Shown piece after piece: positions 51,090 to 61,114 of a stretch of DNA of 64,000 nt (its first letter is position 1; each line of letters opens with the position of its first letter). The position numbers and the translations under genes were made by a program. The DNA is from Tropicimonas sediminicola (GTDB taxonomy: Bacteria; Pseudomonadota; Alphaproteobacteria; Rhodobacterales; Rhodobacteraceae), in NCBI RefSeq assembly GCF_900188335.1, contig NZ_FZOY01000007.1, positions 1 through 64,000 on the forward strand. The letters run 5' to 3'. The notes below the pieces were generated by a model, which made no database searches, had not been told where the DNA came from, and saw only the letters and a program-made list of their open reading frames with translations.

Positions 51090-52574
51090 ATGATCCGACA
51101 GGTGAAAACCGCATTTCTGACCGCACAGATGGCCGTTTTTCTGGCCACGGCCTGGCCGGCGACGGCGCAGTCCTCGGATGTGCAGACCAAGCAATACGAC
51201 AACGGCGGCGTCTACGAGGGCACGTTCAAGGACGGGCTCCAGCACGGCACAGGCACCTACCGGCTGCCGAACGGCTACGAATACACCGGCGACTGGGTCG
51301 AGGGAGAGATCCTCGGCCAGGGCATCGCCCGCTTCCCCGACGGCTCCGTCTATGAAGGGCAGTTCGCCAAGGGCAAGCCGCACGGCATCGGCAAGATCAC
51401 CTTTGCCGATGGCGGCACCTACGAGGGCGAGTGGGTCGAGAACGAGATGACCGGCAAGGGCGTCGCCAACTACGCAAATGGCGTGCGCTACGAGGGTGAC
51501 TTCGTGAACGCCCTGCACGACGGCGTCGGCACGATGACAGCGCCTACCGGCTATCGCTACGAGGGCGAATGGGTGGCCGGCGTCAAGGAGGGCAAGGGCA
51601 CGATCACCTACCCCAACGGCGCCGTCTACGAAGGCAACCTGAACCGCGGGCTGCGGTCCGGGCAGGGCAAGCTCACCATGCCCGACGGGCTGGAATACGA
51701 GGGCGCCTGGAAGGACGGGCAGATCAACGGCCTCGGCCGGCTCAAGCAGTCCAACGGCGACGTCTATGAAGGGCTTCTCGCCAATGGCCAGCGCGAGGGC
51801 CGTGGCAAGGTCACCTATGCCAACGGCGATGTCTACGAGGGCGATTTCCAGGCCGACCGCCGGCACGGCGAGGGCGCCTTCACCGGCACCGACGGCTATG
51901 TCTACACCGGCGCCTGGATCGAAGGCCGCATCGAGGGCGCGGGCAAGGTCGTCTATCCAGACGGCTCGGTCTACGAGGGCGCGTTCAAGGACGACCAGCC
52001 GCACGGCAAGGGCAAGATCACCTATCCGGATGGCAACACCTACGAGGGTGACTGGGTCGACAGCGTGATCGAGGGGACCGGCATCGCCCGCTATGCCGAT
52101 GGCCAGGTCTACGAGGGCGAGTTCAAGGACGCGCGCTACCACGGCAAGGGCGTGATGACCTACCCCGACGGCTACCGCTACGAGGGCGACTGGGTCGACG
52201 GCACCCGGCATGGCAAGGGCAAGGCCACCTACACCGACGGCAGCATCTATGAAGGCGACTTCAAGGACGGCCAGCGGACCGGACAAGGCACGCTCGTTGC
52301 GCCGAGCGGCTTCACCTACACCGGCGAATGGGTCGACGGCGAGATGCAGGGCAAGGGCATCGCGACCTACCTGAACGGCGATGTCTACGAGGGCAACTTC
52401 TCGGCCGGCATGCCCCAGGGCGAAGGCCGGATGCACTACGCCTCGGGCGAGGTGCGCGCCGGGGAGTGGAATGCCGGCGACCTGATCCGCCCGGATGCCA
52501 ACGTCGCGCCCCCCGCCGAGACGGAGACCGCCGGCGAGACGGCAGAGCCCGAAGCAGCAGAAACCAGCCAGTAA
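51090..52574 (+). CDS. Secreted MORN-repeat protein
   Basis: A 494-residue exported protein with a signal peptide at 1-26. From residue 40 to 453 it consists of eighteen consecutive MORN units, each exactly 23 residues (pattern VYEGxFxxGxxHGxGxxxYxDG) with no insertions, plus a partial nineteenth. Units alternate between EGxF and GxW types. The tail (about 466-494) is Ala/Glu/Thr-rich. MORN repeats form elongated beta-hairpin rods that bind lipids or proteins. Function in the periplasm or outside is unknown. It appears monocistronic. Confidence 0.88.
   Translation: MIRQVKTAFLTAQMAVFLATAWPATAQSSDVQTKQYDNGGVYEGTFKDGLQHGTGTYRLPNGYEYTGDWVEGEILGQGIARFPDGSVYEGQFAKGKPHGIGKITFADGGTYEGEWVENEMTGKGVANYANGVRYEGDFVNALHDGVGTMTAPTGYRYEGEWVAGVKEGKGTITYPNGAVYEGNLNRGLRSGQGKLTMPDGLEYEGAWKDGQINGLGRLKQSNGDVYEGLLANGQREGRGKVTYANGDVYEGDFQADRRHGEGAFTGTDGYVYTGAWIEGRIEGAGKVVYPDGSVYEGAFKDDQPHGKGKITYPDGNTYEGDWVDSVIEGTGIARYADGQVYEGEFKDARYHGKGVMTYPDGYRYEGDWVDGTRHGKGKATYTDGSIYEGDFKDGQRTGQGTLVAPSGFTYTGEWVDGEMQGKGIATYLNGDVYEGNFSAGMPQGEGRMHYASGEVRAGEWNAGDLIRPDANVAPPAETETAGETAEPEAAETSQ
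51207..52448 (+). repeat. Eighteen tandem 69-bp MORN-coding units
   Basis: The coding DNA repeats in register every 69 bp with no length change. Units are diverged at the nucleotide level, so this is an old expansion rather than a recent slippage tract. A 138-bp (two-unit) higher-order period is visible in the encoded F/W alternation. Confidence 0.85.
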
Positions 52575-52682
52575 CACCACGCGGCAGTGCGCCACCCTGC
52601 CCGCGCGAGCGACACGAGCAATGGTCGCATCGCAGGGGCGGTCGACGCACGCGCCGCGAGCGAACGAGCGAGGGACGCGGCC

Positions 52683-53477
52683 ATGTCGGACATCACGATC
52701 TACCACATCCCGGTCTGCCCGTTCTCCCAACGGGTCAAGATCCTGCTCAGCCTCAAGGGTGCTGCGCAGCGTGTGCGCTTCGAGGTCATCGACATCACGG
52801 TGCCCCGGCCCGACTGGCTGCTGGAGCTGACAGGCGGCACCACCGCGCTGCCTGTCCTGGTGGAGGACGCGGGGCGGGTGCTCAAGGAAAGCCTGGTGAT
52901 CCTGCGCTACCTGGAGGAACTCCTGCCCGACACACCGGTCGCCCGCACCGATCCCTACGAGCGGGCCGTCGAGCGGATGCTGATCGCACAGGAAGGCGGG
53001 TTCACCGAAACGGGCTACCGGATGATCCTGAACCAGGACCGGGACCAGACCGCGCAATTCCGCGAGAAGATGGACGCGTTCTACCTCGGGTTCTCGCGGT
53101 TCCTCGAGCGGCACGCCACCGGGGACACCTTTCTTTTCGACCGGTTCGGGCTTGCCGAGGCCGTGTTCACCCCGATCTTCCAACGGTTCTGGTTCCTCGA
53201 CCATTACGAGGGCTACCAGCCCCCCAGCACGCCCGACACCGCCCGGGCCCGGCGCTGGCATGACGCCTGTATCGCGCACCCCGATGCGCAACAGGTCAGC
53301 CGGCGGGAGATCGTGACGCTCTACTACGACTATGCCCTCGGCGCCGGAAACGGCGCCCTGCCGCCGGGACGGAATGTCTCCAGTTTCACCTTCACGCCCG
53401 ACTGGCGCGACCGTCCGCTGCCGCCGCCCGAGAAATACGGCGCCTCCGCAAGCGACGCGGAGCTGGGCCTGCTCTAG
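52683..53477 (+). CDS. Glutathione S-transferase family protein
   Basis: A 264-residue GST-fold protein. The thioredoxin-like domain (about 1-80) starts TIYHIPVCPFSQRVKILLSL, with a CPFS active-site motif. TTALPVLVED holds the cis-proline, and ESLVILRYLEEL holds the Glu-Ser glutathione contact. The helical domain runs from about 90 to 225, followed by an unusual Pro-rich 35-residue tail. The start at 52683 begins the conserved fold. Substrate unknown. Confidence 0.87.
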   Translation: MSDITIYHIPVCPFSQRVKILLSLKGAAQRVRFEVIDITVPRPDWLLELTGGTTALPVLVEDAGRVLKESLVILRYLEELLPDTPVARTDPYERAVERMLIAQEGGFTETGYRMILNQDRDQTAQFREKMDAFYLGFSRFLERHATGDTFLFDRFGLAEAVFTPIFQRFWFLDHYEGYQPPSTPDTARARRWHDACIAHPDAQQVSRREIVTLYYDYALGAGNGALPPGRNVSSFTFTPDWRDRPLPPPEKYGASASDAELGLL

Positions 53478-53491
53478 GCGGCGAAAACCGC

Positions 53492-53519
53492 TTCCCTTTC
53501 GGGTCCGGCTGCGTATAGT
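53492..53519 (+). promoter_or_regulatory. Candidate leu leader promoter
   Basis: TTCCCT (53492-53497), a 16-bp spacer and TATAGT (53514-53519) form a possible sigma-70 promoter. Transcription would begin about 53526, one or two bases before the leader ATG, making the leader mRNA leaderless. The -35 match is weak. Confidence 0.4.
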
Positions 53520-53526
53520 CGCCCGC

Positions 53527-53616
53527 ATGATGACGAACCGGCATATCCTTTCCGCACCCGCCTCCGCGCGGGCGCTGCCCCTTGCCGGCCTCCTCCTTCT
53601 CCTTAGCCGCCTCTGA
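53527..53616 (+). CDS. leuL: leuA leader peptide
   Basis: A 29-residue open frame (MMTNRHILSAPASARALPLA then GLLLLLSRL) directly upstream of leuA. Nine of 29 residues are leucine, including five consecutive Leu codons at 53590-53604. Its stop codon lies inside the 5' arm of a strong hairpin. This is the design of transcription-attenuation leader peptides: stalling on scarce Leu-tRNA would cover the hairpin arm and let RNA polymerase continue into leuA. There is little room for a ribosome site, consistent with leaderless translation as known for rhizobial trpL. Confidence 0.82.
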   Translation: MMTNRHILSAPASARALPLAGLLLLLSRL

Positions 53617-53645
53617 GCGTGCCGTCCGGCGCGTCCGCTCAGAGG
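53610..53645 (+). terminator. Leucine attenuator hairpin
   Basis: CCTCTGAGCG (53610-53619) and CGCTCAGAGG (53636-53645) form a perfect 10-bp stem. The loop contains a nested GCCG/CGGC. The 5' arm overlaps the last codons and stop of the leader peptide. Only three U residues follow (GCTTTG), so termination may be Rho-assisted. Confidence 0.75.
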
Positions 53646-53694
53646 GCTTTGCGCAGCGCGCCACAGGATTGAAGGACACCAAGGAACCGAACCC

Positions 53695-55260
53695 ATGACT
53701 GACACCCAGAACCGCGTGTTGATCTTCGACACGACCCTGCGCGACGGCGAGCAGAGCCCCGGCGCCACGATGACCCATGACGAGAAACTGGAGATCGCCC
53801 AGATGCTCGACGAGATGGGCGTCGACATCATCGAGGCCGGCTTTCCGATCGCCTCGGAAGGCGATTTCGAAGCCGTGCGCGACATCGCCGAAGTGACGAA
53901 GAACGCCGTGATCTGCGGCCTGGCGCGCGCCAATTTCAAGGACATCGACCGTTGCTGGGAGGCCGTGCGCCACTCCGAGCGGCCGCGCATCCACACCTTC
54001 ATCGGCACGTCGGAGCTGCACCGCGCGATTCCGAACCTGACGATGGACGAGATGGCCGACCGGATCCACGAGACGGTCACCCACGCCCGCAACCTCTGCG
54101 ACAACGTCCAGTGGTCGCCGATGGACGCCACCCGGACCGAGCACGACTACCTGTGCCGCGTCGTCGAGATCGCCATAAAGGCCGGCGCCACCACGATCAA
54201 CATCCCCGACACCGTGGGCTACACCGCCCCCCGCGAGAGCGCGGACCTGATCCGGATGCTGCTGGAACGCGTCCCCGGTGCCGACGAGATCGTCTTTGCC
54301 ACGCATTGTCACAACGACCTCGGCATGGCGACGGCCAACGCGCTGGCCGCCGTCGAAGCCGGTGCCCGGCAGATCGAATGCACGATCAACGGGCTGGGCG
54401 AGCGCGCCGGCAATACCGCTCTTGAAGAGGTGGTCATGGCGCTCAAGGTGCGCAATGACATCATGCCCTACACCACCGGCATCGACTCCCGGAAGATCAT
54501 GAACATCTCGCGCCGGGTGGCGGATGTTTCGGGTTTTCAGGTGCAGTTCAACAAGGCGATCGTGGGCAAGAATGCCTTCGCGCATGAAAGCGGCATCCAC
54601 CAGGACGGGATGCTGAAGAACCCCGAGAACTTCGAGATCATGCGCCCCGAGGATGTGGGCCTGTCCGCCACCAACCTGGTGATGGGCAAGCACTCCGGCC
54701 GCGCCGCGCTGCGCGCCAAGCTGCAGGATCTGGGCTACGACCTGGGCGACAACCAGCTCAAGGACGTCTTCGTGCGGTTCAAGGAACTGGCCGACCGCAA
54801 GAAGGAGGTCTACGACGACGACCTGATCGCGCTGATGCGCGATGCCGGTTCGGAAGTCGACGACACGCTGAAGGTGAAGTTCCTGCGCGTGATCTGCGGC
54901 ACCCAGGCGCCGCAATCGGCGGACCTCGTGATGACCGTGGACGGCGTGGACCACATGGTCTCCGCCAGCGGCGACGGCCCGGTCGACGCCACCTTCAACG
55001 CGGTGAAGCAGATCTTCCCCCACAACGCGCATCTGAAACTCTACCAGGTCCACGCGGTCACGCGCGGCACGGATGCGCAGGCCACGGTCACCGTGCGCCT
55101 GGAGGAGGACGGCCGGATCGTCACCGGTCAATCGGCCGATACCGACACCGTCGTGGCCTCCGCCAAGGCCTATGTCGCCGCCCTCAACCGCCTGATCATC
55201 CGCCGCCAGAAGACCGGCACGGACCAGAAGGAAATCACCTACCGCGACGCGGTGAGCTGA
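53695..55260 (+). CDS. leuA: 2-isopropylmalate synthase
   Basis: A 521-residue enzyme for the first step of leucine synthesis, condensing acetyl-CoA and 2-oxoisovalerate. The catalytic TIM barrel begins FDTTLRDGEQSPGATM (residues 11-26); metal ligands H204 and H206 lie in HCHNDLGMATANA; GKNAFAHESGIHQDG is the linker motif. The C-terminal 120 residues form the leucine-sensing regulatory domain. GGAACC and AAGGA precede the ATG. It is controlled by the leader peptide upstream as well as by feedback. Confidence 0.97.
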   Translation: MTDTQNRVLIFDTTLRDGEQSPGATMTHDEKLEIAQMLDEMGVDIIEAGFPIASEGDFEAVRDIAEVTKNAVICGLARANFKDIDRCWEAVRHSERPRIHTFIGTSELHRAIPNLTMDEMADRIHETVTHARNLCDNVQWSPMDATRTEHDYLCRVVEIAIKAGATTINIPDTVGYTAPRESADLIRMLLERVPGADEIVFATHCHNDLGMATANALAAVEAGARQIECTINGLGERAGNTALEEVVMALKVRNDIMPYTTGIDSRKIMNISRRVADVSGFQVQFNKAIVGKNAFAHESGIHQDGMLKNPENFEIMRPEDVGLSATNLVMGKHSGRAALRAKLQDLGYDLGDNQLKDVFVRFKELADRKKEVYDDDLIALMRDAGSEVDDTLKVKFLRVICGTQAPQSADLVMTVDGVDHMVSASGDGPVDATFNAVKQIFPHNAHLKLYQVHAVTRGTDAQATVTVRLEEDGRIVTGQSADTDTVVASAKAYVAALNRLIIRRQKTGTDQKEITYRDAVS

Positions 55261-55283
55261 TCCTTCCCACGGCTGTCAGTTCC

Positions 55284-55313
55284 GGCGGCCCGAGCGCATG
55301 TGCCCGGGCCGCC
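55284..55313 (+). terminator. leuA terminator-like hairpin
   Basis: GGCGGCCCG and CGGGCCGCC form a perfect 9-bp stem with a 12-nt loop, 24 nt after the leuA stop. No U-run follows. The rest of the 246-bp gap holds the mreB promoter, possibly around TATAAG at 55431-55436. Confidence 0.6.
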
Positions 55314-55476
55314 GCCACCGCAGCCTCCCCCAAAGATGCCACCGACAGCAACGGCGACGCCCCGGGAGATTGCGGCGGATCAACGCCGATACCCTTTTCT
55401 TTCGCCCTTTCGTATGGTGTTTACTAAGCCTATAAGTCATCCGGCCCGCGGCGAGGGGAGTCGCATGGGCCTTTAA

Positions 55477-56544
<1,068 letters not shown>

Positions 56545-56588
56545 CCCCCGCGACCGGCAGGCGCCTGGTCGGCAGAACGTGAGGCCGC

Positions 56589-57521
56589 GTGGCACGCAAC
56601 CGTAACGGATCAGACGTGGACTATGTCCGCCCCGTAAGGCGTATCGTCGTCATCGGGCTGATTGCGATTTGCCTCGGCATCTTCCTGCTCTGGCGGATCG
56701 ACAGCCCCCGCGTCGAACGGTTCCGCGCCAACCTGATCGACCGGGTCGTACCCAGCTTCGAATGGGCCTCGGTTCCGATGGCGCGTTTCGCCGGGATGAT
56801 CGAGGATTTCCAGTCCTACCAGCGGATCTATCAGCAGAACCAGGACCTGCGCCGCGAACTCCAGCAGATGAAGGCCTGGAAGGAGGCCGCGGTGCAGCTC
56901 GAGCAACAGAATGCCAAGCTGCTCGCGCTCAACAACGTGCGGCTGGACCCCAAGCTCACGTCGGTCTCGGGCCTCGTGATCGCCGATTCCGGCTCCCCCT
57001 TCCGCCAGTCGGTGCTCCTAAACGTGGGCGCCCGCGACGGCGTCCGCGACGGCTGGGCGACGATGGACGGGCTCGGACTGGTCGGGCGCATCTCCGGCGT
57101 CGGCGAGACCACCAGCCGGGTGATCCTGCTGACCGACGCCGCCAGCCGCCTGCCCGTGACCATCCAGCCCTCGGGCCAGCGCGCGATCCTCGCCGGCGAC
57201 AACACCGCCGCGCCGACGCTCGATTTCCTCGAGGATCTCGACGCCATCGAGCCCGGCGACCGGGTGGTGAGTTCCGGCGATGGCGGGGTGTTTCCCTCGG
57301 GCCTGCTGGTCGGCCAGCTCGCTCTCGGCCCGGACGGGCGATACCGGGTGTGGCTTGCCGCCGATTACCAGCAGCTCGAGTTCCTGCGCGTCCTGCGCAG
57401 CCACAAGGGCGAGGTCATCACCGACGCCTCCGGGCTGATCGTGCCGCCGCAGCCGGACCCGGAAGCCGAGGCCACCGAGACGCCGGCAGAAGGCGAAACG
57501 CAGGCAGGCGCCGATGGTTGA
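56589..57521 (+). CDS. mreC: Rod-shape-determining protein MreC
   Basis: A 310-residue bitopic membrane protein. A single helix (about 18-36, IVVIGLIAICLGIFLLWRI) anchors it. A coiled coil (about 70-115) and two beta-barrel domains follow. The C-terminal 30 residues are acidic and Pro/Thr-rich. It links MreB, MreD and PBP2. It uses a GTG start and overlaps mreD by 8 bp. Confidence 0.95.
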   Translation: MARNRNGSDVDYVRPVRRIVVIGLIAICLGIFLLWRIDSPRVERFRANLIDRVVPSFEWASVPMARFAGMIEDFQSYQRIYQQNQDLRRELQQMKAWKEAAVQLEQQNAKLLALNNVRLDPKLTSVSGLVIADSGSPFRQSVLLNVGARDGVRDGWATMDGLGLVGRISGVGETTSRVILLTDAASRLPVTIQPSGQRAILAGDNTAAPTLDFLEDLDAIEPGDRVVSSGDGGVFPSGLLVGQLALGPDGRYRVWLAADYQQLEFLRVLRSHKGEVITDASGLIVPPQPDPEAEATETPAEGETQAGADG

Positions 57522-58053
57522 CCCGATCACCACACGCACCTGGGGCTACCGCCTGCTCTACACGGCGGTGATCCTTGTCATCGCTTTCATCCAGTTGCTG
57601 CCCATCGGGATCGCGGCGAGCAACCTGCCGGGGCCGGACCTGGCACTCGCGGTGACTTTTGCCTGGGTGCTGAGGCGTCCGTCCTACGTGCCGGTCCTGT
57701 TGGTCGCCGCGCTCTTCATGTTTCTCGACCTGCTGCTGCAGCAGCCCCCGGGCCTCGGAACCGCGCTCGCGGTGCTCGGGACCGAAGTGCTGCGCTCCCG
57801 TAAGGGCGTCTCGCGCGACCTGCCGTTCCCGGTGGAATGGGTCTTCGTGACCGGCGTCATGGTTGCGCTGGTCGGGCTCAACCAGATCGTGCTGACCGTC
57901 GCGATGACCGACAGGCCGCCGCTGGGCCTCGCCCTTCTGCGCGCATTGTTTACCGCGGGGGTCTATCCCTTTGTGGTCGCCTTGTCGCATTATGGGTTCA
58001 GGGTCGCCGCCGCGGACCCGAACGAAGCCGACGCATTGGGGAGCCGCCTGTGA
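57514..58053 (+). CDS. mreD: Rod-shape-determining protein MreD
   Basis: A 179-residue integral membrane protein with five or six hydrophobic segments. The family varies widely in sequence; the call rests on size, topology and position between mreC and the PBP2 gene, both of which it overlaps. It has the common N-terminal start LYTAVILVIAFIQLLPIGI. It completes the MreBCD elongasome core. Confidence 0.9.
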   Translation: MVDPITTRTWGYRLLYTAVILVIAFIQLLPIGIAASNLPGPDLALAVTFAWVLRRPSYVPVLLVAALFMFLDLLLQQPPGLGTALAVLGTEVLRSRKGVSRDLPFPVEWVFVTGVMVALVGLNQIVLTVAMTDRPPLGLALLRALFTAGVYPFVVALSHYGFRVAAADPNEADALGSRL

Positions 58054-59969
58054 GACGCCCGCCAAAGGATACCGAGGAAAGTGCCCGCAGGATCACCCGA
58101 CGCGGGCTGGTGCTTGGCGGCTCGATGCTGGGTTTCATGGGCGTGCTGGGCGCCCGGATGCGCTACATGCAGATCGACCAGGCCGAGCAGTTCCGCCTGC
58201 TGGCCGAGGAAAACCGGATCAACATCCGCCTGATCCCGCCCGCGCGCGGCCTGATCTTCGATCGAACCGGCGTGCCGATCGCCGAGAACACCCAGAACTA
58301 CCGGATCGTCATCGTCCGCGAGGATGCGGGCGATCTCGACGAGACATTCGCCAAGCTGCGCGAGTTGGTGCCGCTCACCGATGACGACGTGGAACGCGCG
58401 ATGCGCGAGATCCGGCGCCGCAGCCCCTTCGTGCCGGTCACCATCGCCGACCAGCTGGCCTGGGAGGACGTGGCCGAGGTCGCGGTGAACGCCCCCGCCC
58501 TGCCCGGCGTCACGCCCGAGGTCGGCCTCACCCGGCATTACCCGCTGGAGGACGATTTCGCCCATGTCGTAGGCTATGTCGGGCCGGTTTCCGATTATGA
58601 CCTCTCCAAGCTGGAGGATCCGGACCCGCTGCTCCAGATCCCGAAGTTCCAGATCGGCAAGGTCGGGCTGGAGGCGCGGCAGGAAGACCTGCTGCGCGGC
58701 TCCGCCGGCACCAAGCGGATCGAGGTCAACGCCGGCGGCCGCGTCATGCGCGAGCTGTCCCGGCAGGAAGGCAAGAAGGGCGCCGACCTGCAGCTGACGG
58801 TCGATCACGGACTGCAGAACTTCATCAACGCCCGGCTGGTGGGGGAAAGCGCCGCCGCCGTCGTCATGGACGTGCGCAGCGGCGACGTGCTGGCCATCGC
58901 CTCGTCGCCGAGCTTCGATCCGAACCTCTTCGTCCGTGGCATTTCGGTCAAGGATTACAAGGCGCTGACCGAGAACGATCACCGCCCCCTCGCCAACAAG
59001 TCCGTCCAGGGCACCTACCCGCCCGGGTCGACCTTCAAGATGGTCACCGCACTGGCGGCACACGAGGCGGGCGTGGTGACGGCCGGGGAAACGATCTACT
59101 GCCCGGGCTACAAGCAGCTCGGCACCCGCCGGTTCCACTGCTGGAAGCGGGGCGGCCACGGCTATGTCGACCTTCACGACAGCCTCATGCGGTCGTGCGA
59201 CGTCTATTACTACGAGCTGGCCGAACGCGTGGGCATCGACCGGATCTCCGAGATGGCGGTGCGGCTCGGGATCGGCGTGCGCCACGACCTTCCGATGTCC
59301 GCCATCGCCGAGGGGCTGGCACCGACGAAGGCCTGGAAACAGGGCAACCGGCAGGAAAGCTGGATGGTCGGCGACAGCCTGAACGCCTCCATCGGCCAGG
59401 GCTTCGTGCTCGCCTCGCCGCTGCAGCTCTGCGTGATGACGGCCCGGATCGCCACCGGCGAGGCCATCCGGCCCCGCCTGGTCAAGTCGGTCGACACCGA
59501 GGAGCAGCCCATTCTGTCCGACGGCCCGCTCGGGCTCAGCCCGACGACCCTGTCGCAGGTGCGCAAAGCGATGTTCTCGGTCTCCAACTCCCGCCAGGGC
59601 ACGGCCTATCGTTCGCGCCTGCTCCCCGAGGACATGAAGCTTGCCGGCAAGACCGGCACCAGCCAGGTGCGCTCGGTGGTCGTTGACAACAAGAACGTGC
59701 CCTGGGAGCAGCGCGACCACGCGCTCTTCGTCTGCTTCGCGCCCTACGACAACCCGCGGATCGCGGTCTCCGTCGTGGTGGAACACGGCGGCGGTGGCTC
59801 CACCGCGGCAGCGCCCGTGGCGCGGGACATCGTTGCCCGCGCGCTCTGGGGCGACCTGCCGCCGCTCGACATCTTCCCCTCCGGGGAGCGCGACAGCATC
59901 GCCGAGATCTGGGATTCGATGCCCCTGCGCCGCAAGGACGGCAAGACCGGCCGGAGCGACCGCGCATGA
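58050..59969 (+). CDS. mrdA: Penicillin-binding protein 2
   Basis: A 639-residue class B PBP, the transpeptidase of lateral wall growth. One N-terminal helix (about 19-36) is followed by the pedestal domain. The active site is intact: S327-T-F-K330, S382-C-D384 and K534-T-G536. The GTG start at 58050 overlaps the mreD stop, giving the usual length. Its stop overlaps rodA by 4 bp. It works with the glycosyltransferase RodA. Confidence 0.96.
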   Translation: MRRPPKDTEESARRITRRGLVLGGSMLGFMGVLGARMRYMQIDQAEQFRLLAEENRINIRLIPPARGLIFDRTGVPIAENTQNYRIVIVREDAGDLDETFAKLRELVPLTDDDVERAMREIRRRSPFVPVTIADQLAWEDVAEVAVNAPALPGVTPEVGLTRHYPLEDDFAHVVGYVGPVSDYDLSKLEDPDPLLQIPKFQIGKVGLEARQEDLLRGSAGTKRIEVNAGGRVMRELSRQEGKKGADLQLTVDHGLQNFINARLVGESAAAVVMDVRSGDVLAIASSPSFDPNLFVRGISVKDYKALTENDHRPLANKSVQGTYPPGSTFKMVTALAAHEAGVVTAGETIYCPGYKQLGTRRFHCWKRGGHGYVDLHDSLMRSCDVYYYELAERVGIDRISEMAVRLGIGVRHDLPMSAIAEGLAPTKAWKQGNRQESWMVGDSLNASIGQGFVLASPLQLCVMTARIATGEAIRPRLVKSVDTEEQPILSDGPLGLSPTTLSQVRKAMFSVSNSRQGTAYRSRLLPEDMKLAGKTGTSQVRSVVVDNKNVPWEQRDHALFVCFAPYDNPRIAVSVVVEHGGGGSTAAAPVARDIVARALWGDLPPLDIFPSGERDSIAEIWDSMPLRRKDGKTGRSDRA

Positions 59970-61114
59970 GTTACCTGGAGTATCGCGTCCAGACCGTGCC
60001 GACCGGTCTGCGCAAGATCCTCTACCTGAACTGGGGCCTGATCCTGCTGCTGACGGCGGTCGCGGCTGTGGGCTTCCTCATGCTCTACTCGGTGGCCGGC
60101 GGGTCGCTGCAGCCCTGGGCCGAGCCGCAGATGAAGCGCTTCGCGGTCGGCATGGTGGCTATGTTCCTGATCGCCATGGTGCCGATCTACATCTGGCGGA
60201 ACGTCGCGGCGGTGGCCTATGGCATCTCGGTCCTGCTGCTCATCGGAGTGGAACTGTTCGGCACCACGGGCATGGGCGCGCAGCGCTGGATCGACATCGG
60301 CTTCATGCGCCTGCAGCCGTCGGAACTGACCAAGATCACCGTGGTAATGTTTCTCGCCGCCTATTACGACTGGCTCGACATCCGCAAGGTGAGCCGGATC
60401 TTCTGGGTGATCCTGCCGGTCTTCATCATCCTGCTGCCGACCTTCCTCGTGCTGAAACAACCAGACCTCGGGACCGCGATCCTGCTGGTCGCAGGCGGCG
60501 GGATCATCATGTTCGCGGCCGGCGTCCACTGGGCCTACTTCGCGGTCGTCGGCGCCGCCGGCGTCGGGCTGGTCACGGCGGTGCTGAAATCCCGCGGCAC
60601 CTCCTGGCAGTTGATCAAGGACTACCAATTCCGCAGGATCGACACCTTCCTGGACCCCGATTCCGACCCTCTGGGGGCGGGCTATCACATCACGCAGTCC
60701 AAGATCGCATTGGGCTCCGGCGGCATCACCGGGCGGGGCTTCATGCAGGGTACGCAATCGCGGCTGAACTTCCTGCCAGAGAAGCACACCGACTTCATCT
60801 TCACCACGCTGGCCGAGGAGTTCGGGCTGATCGGCGCGGCCTCGCTGCTGACGCTCTACGCGCTGATCATCATCTTCTGCCTCGCCTCTGCCTTCACCAA
60901 CAAGGACCGGTTCGCCTCGCTCCTGACGATCGGGATCGCCGCCACCTTCTTCCTGTTCTTCTCCGTGAACATGTCGATGGTGATGGGGCTGGCGCCCGTG
61001 GTCGGTGTGCCGCTGCCGCTGGTCAGCTATGGCGGCTCGGCCATGCTGGTGCTGCTCGCGGCCTTCGGGCTGGTGCAATCGGCCCATGTCCACAGACCAA
61101 GAGACCGCTCATGA
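59966..61114 (+). CDS. rodA: Peptidoglycan glycosyltransferase RodA
   Basis: A 382-residue SEDS-family protein with ten membrane helices that polymerises lipid II. GAQRWIDIGFMRLQPSELTKI near residue 95, LLPTFLVLKQPDLGTA near residue 160 (catalytic Asp region) and the C-terminal VGVPLPLVSYGGSAM are signature motifs. It is coupled to mrdA. The stop overlaps the ATG of the next gene. Confidence 0.97.
   Translation: MSYLEYRVQTVPTGLRKILYLNWGLILLLTAVAAVGFLMLYSVAGGSLQPWAEPQMKRFAVGMVAMFLIAMVPIYIWRNVAAVAYGISVLLLIGVELFGTTGMGAQRWIDIGFMRLQPSELTKITVVMFLAAYYDWLDIRKVSRIFWVILPVFIILLPTFLVLKQPDLGTAILLVAGGGIIMFAAGVHWAYFAVVGAAGVGLVTAVLKSRGTSWQLIKDYQFRRIDTFLDPDSDPLGAGYHITQSKIALGSGGITGRGFMQGTQSRLNFLPEKHTDFIFTTLAEEFGLIGAASLLTLYALIIIFCLASAFTNKDRFASLLTIGIAATFFLFFSVNMSMVMGLAPVVGVPLPLVSYGGSAMLVLLAAFGLVQSAHVHRPRDRS

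Noticed and set aside
50529-54131. A 1200-codon open frame on the minus strand across nadE, the MORN gene, the GST gene and leuA
   Set aside because: It is antisense to well-supported genes and exists because high-GC, in-phase 69-bp MORN repeats keep the opposite frame open. Its translation is low-complexity with no recognisable domain.
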